Below are positions 34,968 through 44,167 of a stretch of DNA of 64,000 nucleotides, one piece after another. Position numbers and translations under genes: made by a program. Each line of letters begins with the position of its first letter. The stretch's first letter is position 1. A model generated the notes under the pieces. The model was not told where the DNA came from, ran no database searches, and worked only from the letters and a program-made list of their open reading frames with translations. Source of the DNA: Roseovarius amoyensis (GTDB lineage Bacteria; Pseudomonadota; Alphaproteobacteria; Rhodobacterales; Rhodobacteraceae); assembly GCF_003260265.1 (NCBI RefSeq), contig NZ_QITQ01000012.1:1-64000 (forward strand), in the 5' to 3' direction.

Positions 34968-35971
34968 AACGGGCGGCGGAATTTGCCGTGTTTGCGCTGC
35001 TGGCGGCGGCGCTGCATGTGGCGGTGGCGGGGCTTGCGCCGTCCTCGGCGGGTGTCGAGGCGGCAGGCCAGACCGGAGAGGCGCTGAGCACGCTGCACGC
35101 CTCGGATGCCGCTCTGGCGGCGCTGGTGGAACGCTGGGACACCCCGCCCGAGGAAACACCCACACCCCGGCGTCCGGTCGAAACACCGCCAGAACCCGAT
35201 GCGCCGCCGCCCCTGCCAGAGCAATCCGTCCGGCCCGAGCTGGAAACAGCCGCCCGCCGCCCAGATGTCGCGCTGCCGCGCGCCGACAGCCTGCCTTATG
35301 CGGCGGTAACCGCTCCGCCGCCGGCTCTGCCCGCGCCGCCGCCGCAGTTCCAGGCCCATGTCGCGCTGCCCGCCAGCCCCGATGCCGCGCGCGACCCCGA
35401 TGCACCCCTGCCCGAGGCAGACCGGCCGCCGGAGCGTGCCGATCCGGCGCGCCCACTGGCTGCCGCACCGCCTGACGTTGCGCCGCCGCCACCGCCGGCT
35501 GCCGAGCCACCCGCGCGCCGCCCGCCTGTGCCCGAGATGCGCCCCAGACCCGCCCCGCAACCGCAGGCGCAGGCCCCCAGCCGGGCCAGCGCTGCCCAGC
35601 GTGCGCAGGGGCAGGGCGGGGGGCAAAGCGCCGGCGCCAGCACGCGCCCAGCCAACGCTGCGACGCTCAGCGCGTCCCAACGCAGCAGCCTGACCGCCCG
35701 CTGGGGGGCAGAGCTGCGCCGCCGCGTCGAGGCGCGCAAGCGCTATCCGCGCGATGGCCGCCGCGCCAGCGGCACCGTGACCGTGCGCATGACCGTGAAT
35801 CGCGGCGGCGGGCTGGTCTCTGCATCGGTGGCCCGCGGTTCGGGCAATGCCGCGCTTGACCGCGCCGCGCTCAGCGCGGTGCGAGCGGCGGGCCGGTTTC
35901 CGCCGGCGCCCACGGGGCTGACCGAGGCAAGCTATACCTTCACCCTGCCGATGCGCTTTTCCCCGCGCTAG
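34964..35971 (+). CDS. tonB: TonB energy-transducing protein
   Basis: A 335-residue protein with an N-terminal membrane anchor (AEFAVFALLAAALHVAVAGL), a long Pro/Ala-rich periplasmic spacer (about 55-225; repeats of PPP and APP) and a C-terminal TonB domain (LTARWGAELRRRVEARKRYP to YTFTLPMRFSPR). It links the ExbB/ExbD motor to the outer-membrane receptor. The overlap with exbD and its place after the copper receptor make it a dedicated TonB for copper import. Confidence 0.87.
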   Translation: MKRAAEFAVFALLAAALHVAVAGLAPSSAGVEAAGQTGEALSTLHASDAALAALVERWDTPPEETPTPRRPVETPPEPDAPPPLPEQSVRPELETAARRPDVALPRADSLPYAAVTAPPPALPAPPPQFQAHVALPASPDAARDPDAPLPEADRPPERADPARPLAAAPPDVAPPPPPAAEPPARRPPVPEMRPRPAPQPQAQAPSRASAAQRAQGQGGGQSAGASTRPANAATLSASQRSSLTARWGAELRRRVEARKRYPRDGRRASGTVTVRMTVNRGGGLVSASVARGSGNAALDRAALSAVRAAGRFPPAPTGLTEASYTFTLPMRFSPR

Positions 35972-36055
35972 GGTGGCGGCGGCAAGGTGCTTGAACCCGA
36001 CGCGGGGCTGGTCCACCCTGATGGCCTGATATGGCCCTGCAAAGGACAGTCACCC

Positions 36056-37000
36056 ATGCCGAAGACCCGTCCTTCATCCCCGTCATCGCCGCGCTTCAGG
36101 GGGGTGATCGTTCCGATCCTGACGCCCTTCAACGATGACCTGTCGGTCGCGCCCGAGCTGTGGGAGGCGCACGCAGCCGGATGCCTGGCCGATGGCGCGC
36201 ACTACCTGTCGCCGTTTGGCACCACTGGCGAGGCGCTCAGCCTGTCGGCGCGCGAAAGGATGGAGGCGCTTGAACGGCTGACTGCCTCGGGCGCGATCCC
36301 GCCCGAGCGGCTGATGCCCGGCAGCGGCCTGTGTTCGCTGGAGGAAACCACCACGCTTTGCCGTCATGCGGTCGATCTGGGCTGCGCGGCGGTGATGGTG
36401 CTGCCGCCCTTCTTTTACGTCACTGCCAGCGACGAGGGGCTTTACGCCTATTTCAGCCGCCTGATCGAAAGCGTGGCCAGCGATGCGTTGCGAATGTGCC
36501 TGTATCACATCCCCCAAACCGCCGGGATCGGCATCTCGCCCGCCCTTGCGGCGCGCCTGAACGCGGCCTTTCCCGAAACCGTCGTTGCCTACAAGGACAG
36601 CTCGGGCAATTGGGATAACACCAAAGCCGTGATCGACGCGGCGCCGGGGATTTCGGTCTTTCCGGGGTCCGAGGTGTTTCTGGTCGACGCGCTGCGTGCT
36701 GGCGGGGGCGGGTGCATCTCAGCCACCTGCAATTCCAATGTCGGCGCGATCCGGGCGGTCTATGATCTGGCGGAGAAGGGCGATTTCGCCGGTGCCGAGG
36801 CGGCCTTGCCGGCCGTGATCGCGCATCGCCGTGCGGCAGAGCGCGCCGGGCTGATCCCGGCGCTGAAATCATTCAAGGCGCATGTGACGGGCGAGCGGCG
36901 CTGGCTGAACCTGCGCCCACCGCTGCTGAATGCCGACGCCACGACCGGGGCAGGGCTGGCGGAAACGGTCGGAGGTACAGCGAGGGTGGGGGCGAACTGA
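36056..37000 (+). CDS. DapA/NanA-family aldolase (dihydrodipicolinate synthase-like)
   Basis: A 314-residue class I aldolase. GTTGE (55-59) binds the 2-oxo acid carboxylate, Tyr150 in CLYHIPQ is the catalytic tyrosine, and Lys180 in VAYKDSSGN forms the Schiff base. The residues around the pocket do not let me choose between dihydrodipicolinate synthase, N-acetylneuraminate lyase and sugar-acid aldolases. The N-terminus is Ser/Pro-rich. An AAAGGACAG site precedes the ATG at 36056. It is a single gene, convergent with the next one, and its link to the neighbours is unclear. Confidence 0.8.
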   Translation: MPKTRPSSPSSPRFRGVIVPILTPFNDDLSVAPELWEAHAAGCLADGAHYLSPFGTTGEALSLSARERMEALERLTASGAIPPERLMPGSGLCSLEETTTLCRHAVDLGCAAVMVLPPFFYVTASDEGLYAYFSRLIESVASDALRMCLYHIPQTAGIGISPALAARLNAAFPETVVAYKDSSGNWDNTKAVIDAAPGISVFPGSEVFLVDALRAGGGGCISATCNSNVGAIRAVYDLAEKGDFAGAEAALPAVIAHRRAAERAGLIPALKSFKAHVTGERRWLNLRPPLLNADATTGAGLAETVGGTARVGAN

Positions 37001-37043
37001 GCAATCCCTCCGGCAGTGGCGACTGCCCCATCGCGACCTGCGT

Positions 37044-38999
37044 TCAGGCCCCGACCTTTTCCAGCGTGACCTCTTGCTGGTGGTCGCGGGTGCTGTTCCA
37101 CATCAGGTCGTGGATATCGTCGCCGGTAGGACGATAGGCCAGCGGCGCCTGCAGGAATATCCGGCGGAGTTCGGCGATATCGAAGTTCTGACAGGCGCTG
37201 GTCATGCGGTCGAGGTAGCGGCGCAGTTCGTCCCGGCTCAGCGACACCTCGGTGGCGGCCATGATGCGGGGGTGTTCGGTGCTGTGCGCATTGTCGCCGA
37301 TCAGCAGCTCTTCGTAGAGCTTTTCACCCTTGTTCAGCCCGACGATGCGGATGGGGATGTCACCATCGGCGCTGTTTGCGGCTATTCCGTCTTCGACGAT
37401 ATAGGGCTTGAGCCCGTGCAGCCGGATCATGGTTTGCGCCAGGTCGAGGATGCGCACGGGTTCGCCCATGTCCAGCACGAAGACATCCCCGCCCCGGGCC
37501 ATCGCGCCTGCCTGGATCACCAGTTGCGCGGCCTCGGGTATGGTCATGAAAAACCGGGTGATGTCACGATGCGTCACCGTCACCGGGCCGCCCTGTTCGA
37601 TCTGGGCGCGAAAGCGCGGGATGACCGACCCCGACGAGCCCAGCACATTGCCGAAGCGAACCATCGAAAAGGTCGTGTGCGGCGCCTCTTTCGCCAGCGC
37701 CTGGCACACCAGTTCGGCCATGCGTTTCGAGGCGCCCATGAAATTGGTGGGGCGCACCGCCTTGTCGGTCGAAATCAGGATGAAGCTTTCCACGCCCGTC
37801 TCGGCTGCGGCCTCGGCAATGACCTGGGTGCCGAAAACATTGTTGCGGATGCCTTCGACGACGTTTTCCTCGACCAGGACGACATGCTTGTACGCGGCGG
37901 CGTGATAGACCGTCTGCACGCCGAAGCTGCGCAGGATCGCACGCACGCGGCCGGGGTTCTGGACCGAGCCGAGTATCGGCTCGACAGGCACGTCGCGCCC
38001 CTCGTGTTCCAGCGTCTCTCTTAGGTCGTTGGTGATGGTGTAAAGGGCGAATTCCGACACTTCGAGCAGAACCAGCGCGGCCGGATCGTGACGGATGATC
38101 TGGCGGCACAGCTCTGCCCCGATCGAGCCGCCGGCCCCCGACACCAGCACCACCTTGCCGGTGATGTTGCGGGCCATCAGGTCGGCACGGGGCGGCACCG
38201 GCTCGCGGCCCAGCAGATCCTCAGGCGTGACCCGGCGCAGGTCGCTATAGGTGGCGCGGCCATCGACAATGTCGGCGATGCCGGGAATGGTGCGGATCTC
38301 AATGTTCAGCGGCTCCAGCCGCGAGACGATTTCGCGCCGCCGTGCCCGGCTGGTGCTGGGAATGGCCAGCAGGATGCAGCTTATGCTCATCCGATCGATC
38401 AGCTGCGGAATCTGGTCGGGGGCATAGACCTTCTTGCCCTCAATCCAGTTTTGCTGCAGGTGCGGGTCGTCATCGACAAAGGCCAGCGGGACGTGTTCGC
38501 AGTCATGTGCCAGCGCGGTCGCCAGCTGGCGGCCGGCCTCGCCCGCGCCGTAGATGATCACCGGCTGGCGGTCGCGCAGCCTGTTCCTGCGAAAGAGGCC
38601 CCGCATCAGGAACCGCAGCGTGCTTGTCGCGAAGAACAGGAGCAGGGCGTATATTCCGGGAACCGAGCGTGGCACCGGCGCCGACAGTATCTGCGCAGTG
38701 ATGAAAAGCAGCACGGCAGAGACGATAACCCCGGCCAGGATCGCCCGCATCACATGCGCGTTGATGTACCGGATGACCGAACGGTAAAGCCCCAGGATGT
38801 TGAACATTGCCAGGGTGCCCAGGATCGCCGGCAGCAATACCAGCCAGATATGCGGGTCTGCGAGAAACCTCAGATTCTCCAGCCGCAACACCATCGCGGC
38901 GATGAAACACAGCACCATCAGCACCGCATCGGCGAACATCTGGAGAGCGCGCTTGATGCGCCTGTCAAGTTTCGTGAGCCTGAAAATCGCGCTGTGCAT
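37044..38999 (-). CDS. Nucleoside-diphosphate-sugar 4,6-dehydratase/epimerase, CapD/WbpM type
   Basis: A 651-residue membrane-anchored enzyme. Four N-terminal transmembrane helices (about 15-130) are followed by a CoA-binding-like Rossmann domain (PVIIYGAGEAGRQLATAL) and a C-terminal SDR domain with VLVSGAGGSIGAELC and ISTDKAVRPTNFMGASKRMAE. Met replaces Tyr in the usual Y-x3-K, as is typical of the FlaA1/WbpM group. The enzyme modifies UDP-GlcNAc-type sugars for surface polysaccharide. Start at 38999 with GGGGAAAAG upstream; the frame is open to 39026 without an RBS. No other polysaccharide genes are adjacent. Confidence 0.85.
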   Translation of the reverse strand: MHSAIFRLTKLDRRIKRALQMFADAVLMVLCFIAAMVLRLENLRFLADPHIWLVLLPAILGTLAMFNILGLYRSVIRYINAHVMRAILAGVIVSAVLLFITAQILSAPVPRSVPGIYALLLFFATSTLRFLMRGLFRRNRLRDRQPVIIYGAGEAGRQLATALAHDCEHVPLAFVDDDPHLQQNWIEGKKVYAPDQIPQLIDRMSISCILLAIPSTSRARRREIVSRLEPLNIEIRTIPGIADIVDGRATYSDLRRVTPEDLLGREPVPPRADLMARNITGKVVLVSGAGGSIGAELCRQIIRHDPAALVLLEVSEFALYTITNDLRETLEHEGRDVPVEPILGSVQNPGRVRAILRSFGVQTVYHAAAYKHVVLVEENVVEGIRNNVFGTQVIAEAAAETGVESFILISTDKAVRPTNFMGASKRMAELVCQALAKEAPHTTFSMVRFGNVLGSSGSVIPRFRAQIEQGGPVTVTHRDITRFFMTIPEAAQLVIQAGAMARGGDVFVLDMGEPVRILDLAQTMIRLHGLKPYIVEDGIAANSADGDIPIRIVGLNKGEKLYEELLIGDNAHSTEHPRIMAATEVSLSRDELRRYLDRMTSACQNFDIAELRRIFLQAPLAYRPTGDDIHDLMWNSTRDHQQEVTLEKVGA

Positions 39000-39420
39000 C
39001 GAACGCTTTTCCCCGCAAATACGCACCGGTGGTACTCGTCACGAAATTCAACAACGCCTACCCGATACTGATGCCTATTCCAGACCCATACCGAAGACAA
39101 CCTATGGTCGAATACCACACGCCAAATGCGCGGTGTTCTGCTAAACAGTAGAAGGCGCCCGGTGATCACCGACCGAATCCTGTCAGGTAATCACACGAAG
39201 GTAATCACCAAGTCAAACTGAAGAGTATGACCAATTCGGGGCGCGGGCGCTGTTCAGGCGGATTTGAGGTAAGCGGTGCGAGGAGGCGCTGTTCATGTTG
39301 TCCTGTCTGCCCGACGCGCGCGACCAATTGGACGGATCATTCAAACCGGGCACCGGACAGGAAAACCGGCGGTTGCGGTCCGCCGTTTTATTGGGCGGGG
39401 GGTGACCATGTGCGCGGGTG
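39000..39420. other. Intergenic region, lower G+C
   Basis: A 421-bp gap between the CapD-type gene and matB. It is noticeably more AT-rich than the surroundings near 39050-39230. It contains a short direct repeat (AGGTAATCAC at 39185-39194 and again at about 39200). It must hold the CapD-gene promoter and the matB terminator. I see no convincing gene in it. Confidence 0.5.
39361..39390 (-). terminator. Terminator of the mat operon
   Basis: CGGCGG (39367-39372) pairs with CCGCCG (39380-39385) around a 7-base loop, flanked by AAAA and TTTT on both sides. On the minus strand the stem is followed by GTTTTCC, 31 bp after the matB stop. Confidence 0.6.
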
Positions 39421-40938
39421 TCAGCCGGCGGTGAACATGTCCTTGTAGCGATCACGCAGGATGTTTTTTTGCACTTTTCCCATGGTGTTGCGGGGCAACT
39501 CGTCGATGGTCCGGTACGCGCGGGGCTGCTTGAACCGCGCCAGTGCCGTGCTGGCAGCCTCGGCAATCGCGTCGAGGTCGGGCCGGGCGCTCGGCTCGGG
39601 CACGATCACCGCCACCGGGGTTTCGCCGAAATCGGGGTGCGGCACCCCGATCACGGCCGATTCCAGCACGCCGGGTTGGTCGTCGATCACCAGCTCGATT
39701 TCCTTGGGATAGATGTTGAAGCCGCCCGAGATGATCAGGTCCTTGCCGCGCCCGACGATCTGCAGATAGCCGTCCTCGTCTAAACATCCCAGGTCGCCGG
39801 TGATGAAAAACCCGTCCTCGCGCAGTTCGGCGGCGGTCTTTTCGGGCATCTGCCAGTATCCCTGAAAGACATTTGGTCCGCGCACCTCGACCTGGCCGAC
39901 CTCGCCTTGCGGCAGTGTGGCGCCGGTATCCGGGTCGGTCACCTTGACCTCGACCCCGGGCAGGGGCAGGCCGACGGTGCCGGGGCGGCGTTCGCCGTCA
40001 TAGGGGTTCGAGGTGTTCATGTTGGTTTCGGTCATGCCGTAGCGTTCGAGGATGCGATGCCCGGTCCGCTCTTCGAAACGGATATGGGTTTCGGCCAAAA
40101 GCGGCGCGCTGCCCGACACGAACAACCGCATGTGTCCGGCCAGGTCGCGCGTCAGGCGCGGGTCGTCCAGAAGCCGGGTATAAAAGGTCGGAACGCCCAT
40201 CATCGTGGTGGCCTCGGGCATCCGCTCGATCACCGTATCCAGGTCGAACTTGGGCAGGAAGATCATCGAGCCGCCGACCGCGAGGATCACGTTCGTCGCC
40301 ACGAACAGCCCGTGGGTGTGAAAGATCGGCAGCGCGTGCAGCAGCACGTCCTGCGCGGAAAAGCGCCAGATCTCGGCCAGTGTCCGGGCATTCGACAAAA
40401 GGTTGGCGTGGCTTAGCATCGCCCCCTTGGAACGGCCCGTCGTGCCAGAGGTATACAGAAACGCAGCCAGATCTTCGGGGGCGCGCGCCACGGTGGTGAA
40501 TTCGCCGGGCATCGCCTGCGCGGCATCGGCCAGGGTGCCCTGACCGGCGGCGTCCAGTGTCAGCAGTTTTGCGCCGTTCGCCTCGGCCACGGGGGCAAGC
40601 GTTCCAGTTCGGGCAGGGTCGCAGACCAGCATCCGTGCGCCGCTGTTTTCGACGAAATAGCGCAGCTCGTCGCCGGTATAGCCGGTGTTGAGCGGTAAAA
40701 AGATCACCCCTGCCTGCGCGCAGGCGGCATAGAGCGCCAGTGCCTGCGGCGATTTTTCGACCTGCGCCGCCAGCCGGTCGCCAGGGGTCAGCCCCGCTGC
40801 GACCAAAGCATGGGCCATGCGCGCGGCCTGGGCCAGGAAATCGGCATAGGTGATGGTGTTGCCATCGACCAGGTGCAGAAAGGGGGCTTCGCTCCCGGCA
40901 TGGGGCGCGAAGAGCGCGTCGTAAAGGGCATTCGCCAT
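39421..40938 (-). CDS. matB: Malonyl-CoA synthetase
   Basis: A 505-residue adenylate-forming enzyme with the P-loop YTSGTTGRSKG, ERYGMTETNMNTSNPY (A5, typical of MatB) and C-terminal lysine motif NTMGKVQKNIL. It makes malonyl-CoA from malonate, ATP and CoA. The gene is 9 bp downstream of matA; with the TRAP transporter this is the rhizobial/roseobacter-type malonate operon. MatB can also accept methylmalonate. Confidence 0.92.
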   Translation of the reverse strand: MANALYDALFAPHAGSEAPFLHLVDGNTITYADFLAQAARMAHALVAAGLTPGDRLAAQVEKSPQALALYAACAQAGVIFLPLNTGYTGDELRYFVENSGARMLVCDPARTGTLAPVAEANGAKLLTLDAAGQGTLADAAQAMPGEFTTVARAPEDLAAFLYTSGTTGRSKGAMLSHANLLSNARTLAEIWRFSAQDVLLHALPIFHTHGLFVATNVILAVGGSMIFLPKFDLDTVIERMPEATTMMGVPTFYTRLLDDPRLTRDLAGHMRLFVSGSAPLLAETHIRFEERTGHRILERYGMTETNMNTSNPYDGERRPGTVGLPLPGVEVKVTDPDTGATLPQGEVGQVEVRGPNVFQGYWQMPEKTAAELREDGFFITGDLGCLDEDGYLQIVGRGKDLIISGGFNIYPKEIELVIDDQPGVLESAVIGVPHPDFGETPVAVIVPEPSARPDLDAIAEAASTALARFKQPRAYRTIDELPRNTMGKVQKNILRDRYKDMFTAG

Positions 40939-40947
40939 CTGCTGCTC

Positions 40948-42195
40948 CTATGCTCTTGCCTTGTCTGCGGCGGCAGCCAGTGCGCGCACCTCGGAAGAGG
41001 CGGCGACCTGGCTCGACGCGGCAAAGCGTTCGTGATTTTGCGTGACCTTCGAGAGGTCGTAAAGATAGTTGACCATGACCCCTGCCGATTGCCTCAGCCC
41101 GTTGGGCGAGGTGTCGGCACGGGCATGGACCTGATGGACCGATGCGCCGTTGCCCAGATGAAAGCGCGCGACAGGGTCCAGCGGCTCGCCATTGTCGCGC
41201 TTGGCGCGCAGCAGGTAAAGCGCGGCAAGCGCGCGCATCTGCGCATCGTCTTCGGGGACGTGATCCAGCTCTTCGTCGCGCAGCCATGCGGTGAGCCCGG
41301 GAATGGGCGACAGCGTGACGAATGTCTTGAGCCCCGGCAGTTCGATCGACAGATCGGCCGCGACCTGCTTGATCAGCGAATTGCCGAACGAGATACTGGC
41401 CAGCCCCGCCTGGCAGTTGGAGATGGAATAGAAAACGGCGGTGTCGGTCTTTTCCTCGTCCAACACCTCGCGGTCCTGGGCCAGCAGCGCCTGCACAGAC
41501 CCCGGCGTGCCGCGGGTCAGCGCCACCTCGACAAAGATCAGCGGTTCGTCCGGCATCGCGGGGTGGAAGAAGGCGAAACAGCGCCGGTCGGCGGGTTCGA
41601 CGCGGCGGCGCAGATCCTCCCAGCTGTGGATGGCGTGGACCGCCTCGTAGGCGATGATCTTTTCCAGGATATGGGCCGGGCTTTCCCAGCTGATCGGGCG
41701 CAGCACCAGAAAGCCGCGGTTGAACCAGCTGGCGAAAAGGTGGCGAAAGTCGAGGTCCAGCGCCATCAGCGCATCCTCGCCACGCCCCAGGCGCAGCAGG
41801 TCGGCGCGCATCTCGACCAGCGCATGGGTGGCGCCCGGCACCTGGTTCAGGCGGCGGATCAGTTCCTGGCGAGGCGGTTCGGCCGCGGCCAGAAAGGCAC
41901 CATAGCTGGCTTTGGTCTGGCCCGCCTCGTAGGCGTTCAGCGCGGTGCGCACCTGCTTGGGGTTTATCGTCATCTCGCCGGCGAGGTGGTGAAAGAATTC
42001 CAGCTTGCCGTCATCGTCGAGCGTCTCGAAACGGTCAAGGATGGTGCGCGCCAACGCCTGACCCGATACCTCGCCCTGGGTTCCGATCAGTTCGGCCGCC
42101 AGTTCCGGCATCGGGCGCGTATCCGCGCGCCCGCGGCCACGGGCGCCATAACGGCGCTCGAACACCGTCGAAAGAAGGTCGGCCAGACGTGTCAC
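40948..42195 (-). CDS. matA: Malonyl-CoA decarboxylase
   Basis: A 415-residue malonyl-CoA decarboxylase. Family stretches include SWFNRGFLVLRPISWESPAHILEKIIAYEAVH, CFAFFHPAMPDEPLIFVEVALT and YSISNCQAGLASISFGNSLIKQV, the last including the catalytic Ser/His area. It turns malonyl-CoA into acetyl-CoA and CO2. The start is GTG at 42195, overlapping the dctM stop (GTGA); the open frame upstream lies within dctM. Confidence 0.92.
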   Translation of the reverse strand: MTRLADLLSTVFERRYGARGRGRADTRPMPELAAELIGTQGEVSGQALARTILDRFETLDDDGKLEFFHHLAGEMTINPKQVRTALNAYEAGQTKASYGAFLAAAEPPRQELIRRLNQVPGATHALVEMRADLLRLGRGEDALMALDLDFRHLFASWFNRGFLVLRPISWESPAHILEKIIAYEAVHAIHSWEDLRRRVEPADRRCFAFFHPAMPDEPLIFVEVALTRGTPGSVQALLAQDREVLDEEKTDTAVFYSISNCQAGLASISFGNSLIKQVAADLSIELPGLKTFVTLSPIPGLTAWLRDEELDHVPEDDAQMRALAALYLLRAKRDNGEPLDPVARFHLGNGASVHQVHARADTSPNGLRQSAGVMVNYLYDLSKVTQNHERFAASSQVAASSEVRALAAAADKARA

Positions 42196-43508
42196 TTGGC
42201 CGCTCCCATGACCAGGTCGGGCAGCCACAGCGCAATATCGGGAAAGAGGCACAACAGCACGATCCCCAGGATCATGCAGGCGACATAGGGTAGCGAGCCG
42301 ACAAGGATCGTCTTGAGCTTGATATCGGGCGCGATGCCGTTGATCACATAGAGGTTCAGCCCCACCGGCGGCGAGATCAGCCCGATTTCCATGTTGATGG
42401 TCAGCACCACCGCGAACCAGATCGGATCGAACCCGGCCGAGCTGATGATCGGCATCAGGATCGGGGCGGCCATCAGGATCACGGCGACGGGCGGCAGGAA
42501 AAAGCCGGCGACCAGCAGGAAGAGGTTGATCATCCCCATCAGCACCCAGCGGTTGACATCAAGCGAGCCGATCCATTCGGCGATGGACTGGGTGATGAAC
42601 AGCGACGACATCATGTAGCTGAACACGCCCGCCGCGCCGATGATGAACAAGATCATCACCGATTCCCGGGTGCTGTCGCGCAGGATCTGCCAGATCTGGC
42701 GGGGGCTCCACAGGCTATAGATGATCATCGCGATCAGCAGGCACAACAGCGCCCCGACGGCCGCCGTTTCAGACGGCGTGGCGATGCCGCCATACATGGC
42801 GTAAAGCACGCCCAGAATGATCGCCAGAAACGGCAGCACCCGCGGCAGGATCTCGAATTTCTCGCGCCAGCTGTAGTTGCCCGCCCGCAGCACATGCGCG
42901 TCACCCGAGGCCCATGTCGAATAGAGCGACCAGGCCATGAACAGCACCACCAGCATCAGCCCCGGCACGACCCCGGCCAGGAACAGCCGCCCGATAGAGG
43001 TTTCGGTGGCAATGCCATAGACGATCATGGTGACCGATGGCGGGATCAGGATGCCCAGCGTTCCCCCGGCCGCGATGGACCCGGCGGCGACGCTGTCGGG
43101 ATAGCCGCGCTTGCGCATCTCGGGGATGCCCATCTTGCCGATGGCGGCGCAGGTGGCGGGGCTTGATCCGCTCATCGCGGAAAACAGCGCGCAGGCGCCC
43201 AGGTTCGACACCACCAGCCCGCCGGGCACGCGGGTCAGCCAGCGTTCCAGCGCCTCGTACAGGTCGGCGCCCGCCCGGGTCGAGGCGATGGCCGCGCCCA
43301 TGATGATGAACATCGGGATCGACAGCAGCGCGAAATTGTCGAGTTTGCCAAAGAACACCTCCGGCATCAGCCCCAGCGACGCGATGCCGTCAAATACGAT
43401 CAGGAAACCGGCCGAGACCACCAGCAGCCCGGCCGCGACCGAGATGCCCGAAAACAGCACCGCAATGGTGACGATGGCGACCAGCAGGCCAAGTGTCAGC
43501 GCATCCAT
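42192..43508 (-). CDS. dctM: TRAP transporter large membrane subunit (malonate)
   Basis: A 438-residue DctM-family protein with about 12 membrane segments. Typical stretches are LFSAMSGSSPATCAAIGKMGIPEM and AAGGTLGILIPPSVTMIVYG. It is the Na+-coupled channel of the tripartite transporter. It overlaps matA at its stop and dctQ at its start (TGATG). The mat genes downstream make malonate the likely substrate. Confidence 0.9.
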   Translation of the reverse strand: MDALTLGLLVAIVTIAVLFSGISVAAGLLVVSAGFLIVFDGIASLGLMPEVFFGKLDNFALLSIPMFIIMGAAIASTRAGADLYEALERWLTRVPGGLVVSNLGACALFSAMSGSSPATCAAIGKMGIPEMRKRGYPDSVAAGSIAAGGTLGILIPPSVTMIVYGIATETSIGRLFLAGVVPGLMLVVLFMAWSLYSTWASGDAHVLRAGNYSWREKFEILPRVLPFLAIILGVLYAMYGGIATPSETAAVGALLCLLIAMIIYSLWSPRQIWQILRDSTRESVMILFIIGAAGVFSYMMSSLFITQSIAEWIGSLDVNRWVLMGMINLFLLVAGFFLPPVAVILMAAPILMPIISSAGFDPIWFAVVLTINMEIGLISPPVGLNLYVINGIAPDIKLKTILVGSLPYVACMILGIVLLCLFPDIALWLPDLVMGAAK

Positions 43509-44095
43509 CAGTCGGCCCTTTCGGCAAGCGCGTCGGTCAGGCCGGCGTCGGGGTCAAAGCCGAAGGGTGGTTCGATCCCGCGGGCGGCGGCATAGAGGTC
43601 GGCGGCAAGCTGCAGCGCATAAAGGCCAAAGCCCAGCGGCAGCGCCAGGTAGGGCACCCACAGCTTGGGGTTCCAGGGCGAATTCGATGTCTCGCCCCAA
43701 TCCCATGCCTCGTACCAGAAATGATAGCCGTGCCACAGCATCATGGCCGTGACCGCCAGCGTGAGCAGCAACACCAGCAGGGCCAGCACCTTGCGTGCCC
43801 CCGCCGGCAGCATCAAGGGCAGCAGATCGACGTTCACATGCCCGCGGGTGTACTGGACATAGGGCAGCCCCAGCATGGTGGCGGCGATCATCATGAAGGT
43901 GACGCCTTCGGTCTGCCAGATGGTCGAGCCGTTCAGAACAAAGCGGATAAAGATCATCTGGCAGGTGACGGCGACCGATGCCATGATCAGCAGCGCGGCG
44001 GCGATGCCAGCAATCTGGCTGAGCAGCCCAATCGCGTGCAGAATCGGATTGCCGCCGTGGCGGGCGGATGCGGTGGCGTGGGACGTACCGGACAT
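43508..44095 (-). CDS. dctQ: TRAP transporter small membrane subunit (malonate)
   Basis: A 195-residue DctQ-family protein with four membrane helices and the WQTEGVTFMMIAATMLGLPYVQYTRGHVNVDLL region typical of the family. It couples the binding protein to DctM. It ends one base into the dctM start codon and begins 72 bp after the dctP stop. Confidence 0.88.
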   Translation of the reverse strand: MSGTSHATASARHGGNPILHAIGLLSQIAGIAAALLIMASVAVTCQMIFIRFVLNGSTIWQTEGVTFMMIAATMLGLPYVQYTRGHVNVDLLPLMLPAGARKVLALLVLLLTLAVTAMMLWHGYHFWYEAWDWGETSNSPWNPKLWVPYLALPLGFGLYALQLAADLYAAARGIEPPFGFDPDAGLTDALAERAD

Positions 44096-44167
44096 TTTGG
44101 CGCCTTCCGTTGTCAGTTGGTTGGCGGAGGTGCCGGGGGCGGCGGGCCGCCCCCGGACCGTGACCTT

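Noticed and set aside
37735..37790. Loss of the catalytic Tyr in the CapD-type enzyme as an inactivating change
   Set aside because: Met in place of Tyr before the x3-Lys is the normal state in the FlaA1/WbpM group, so it is not evidence of inactivation.
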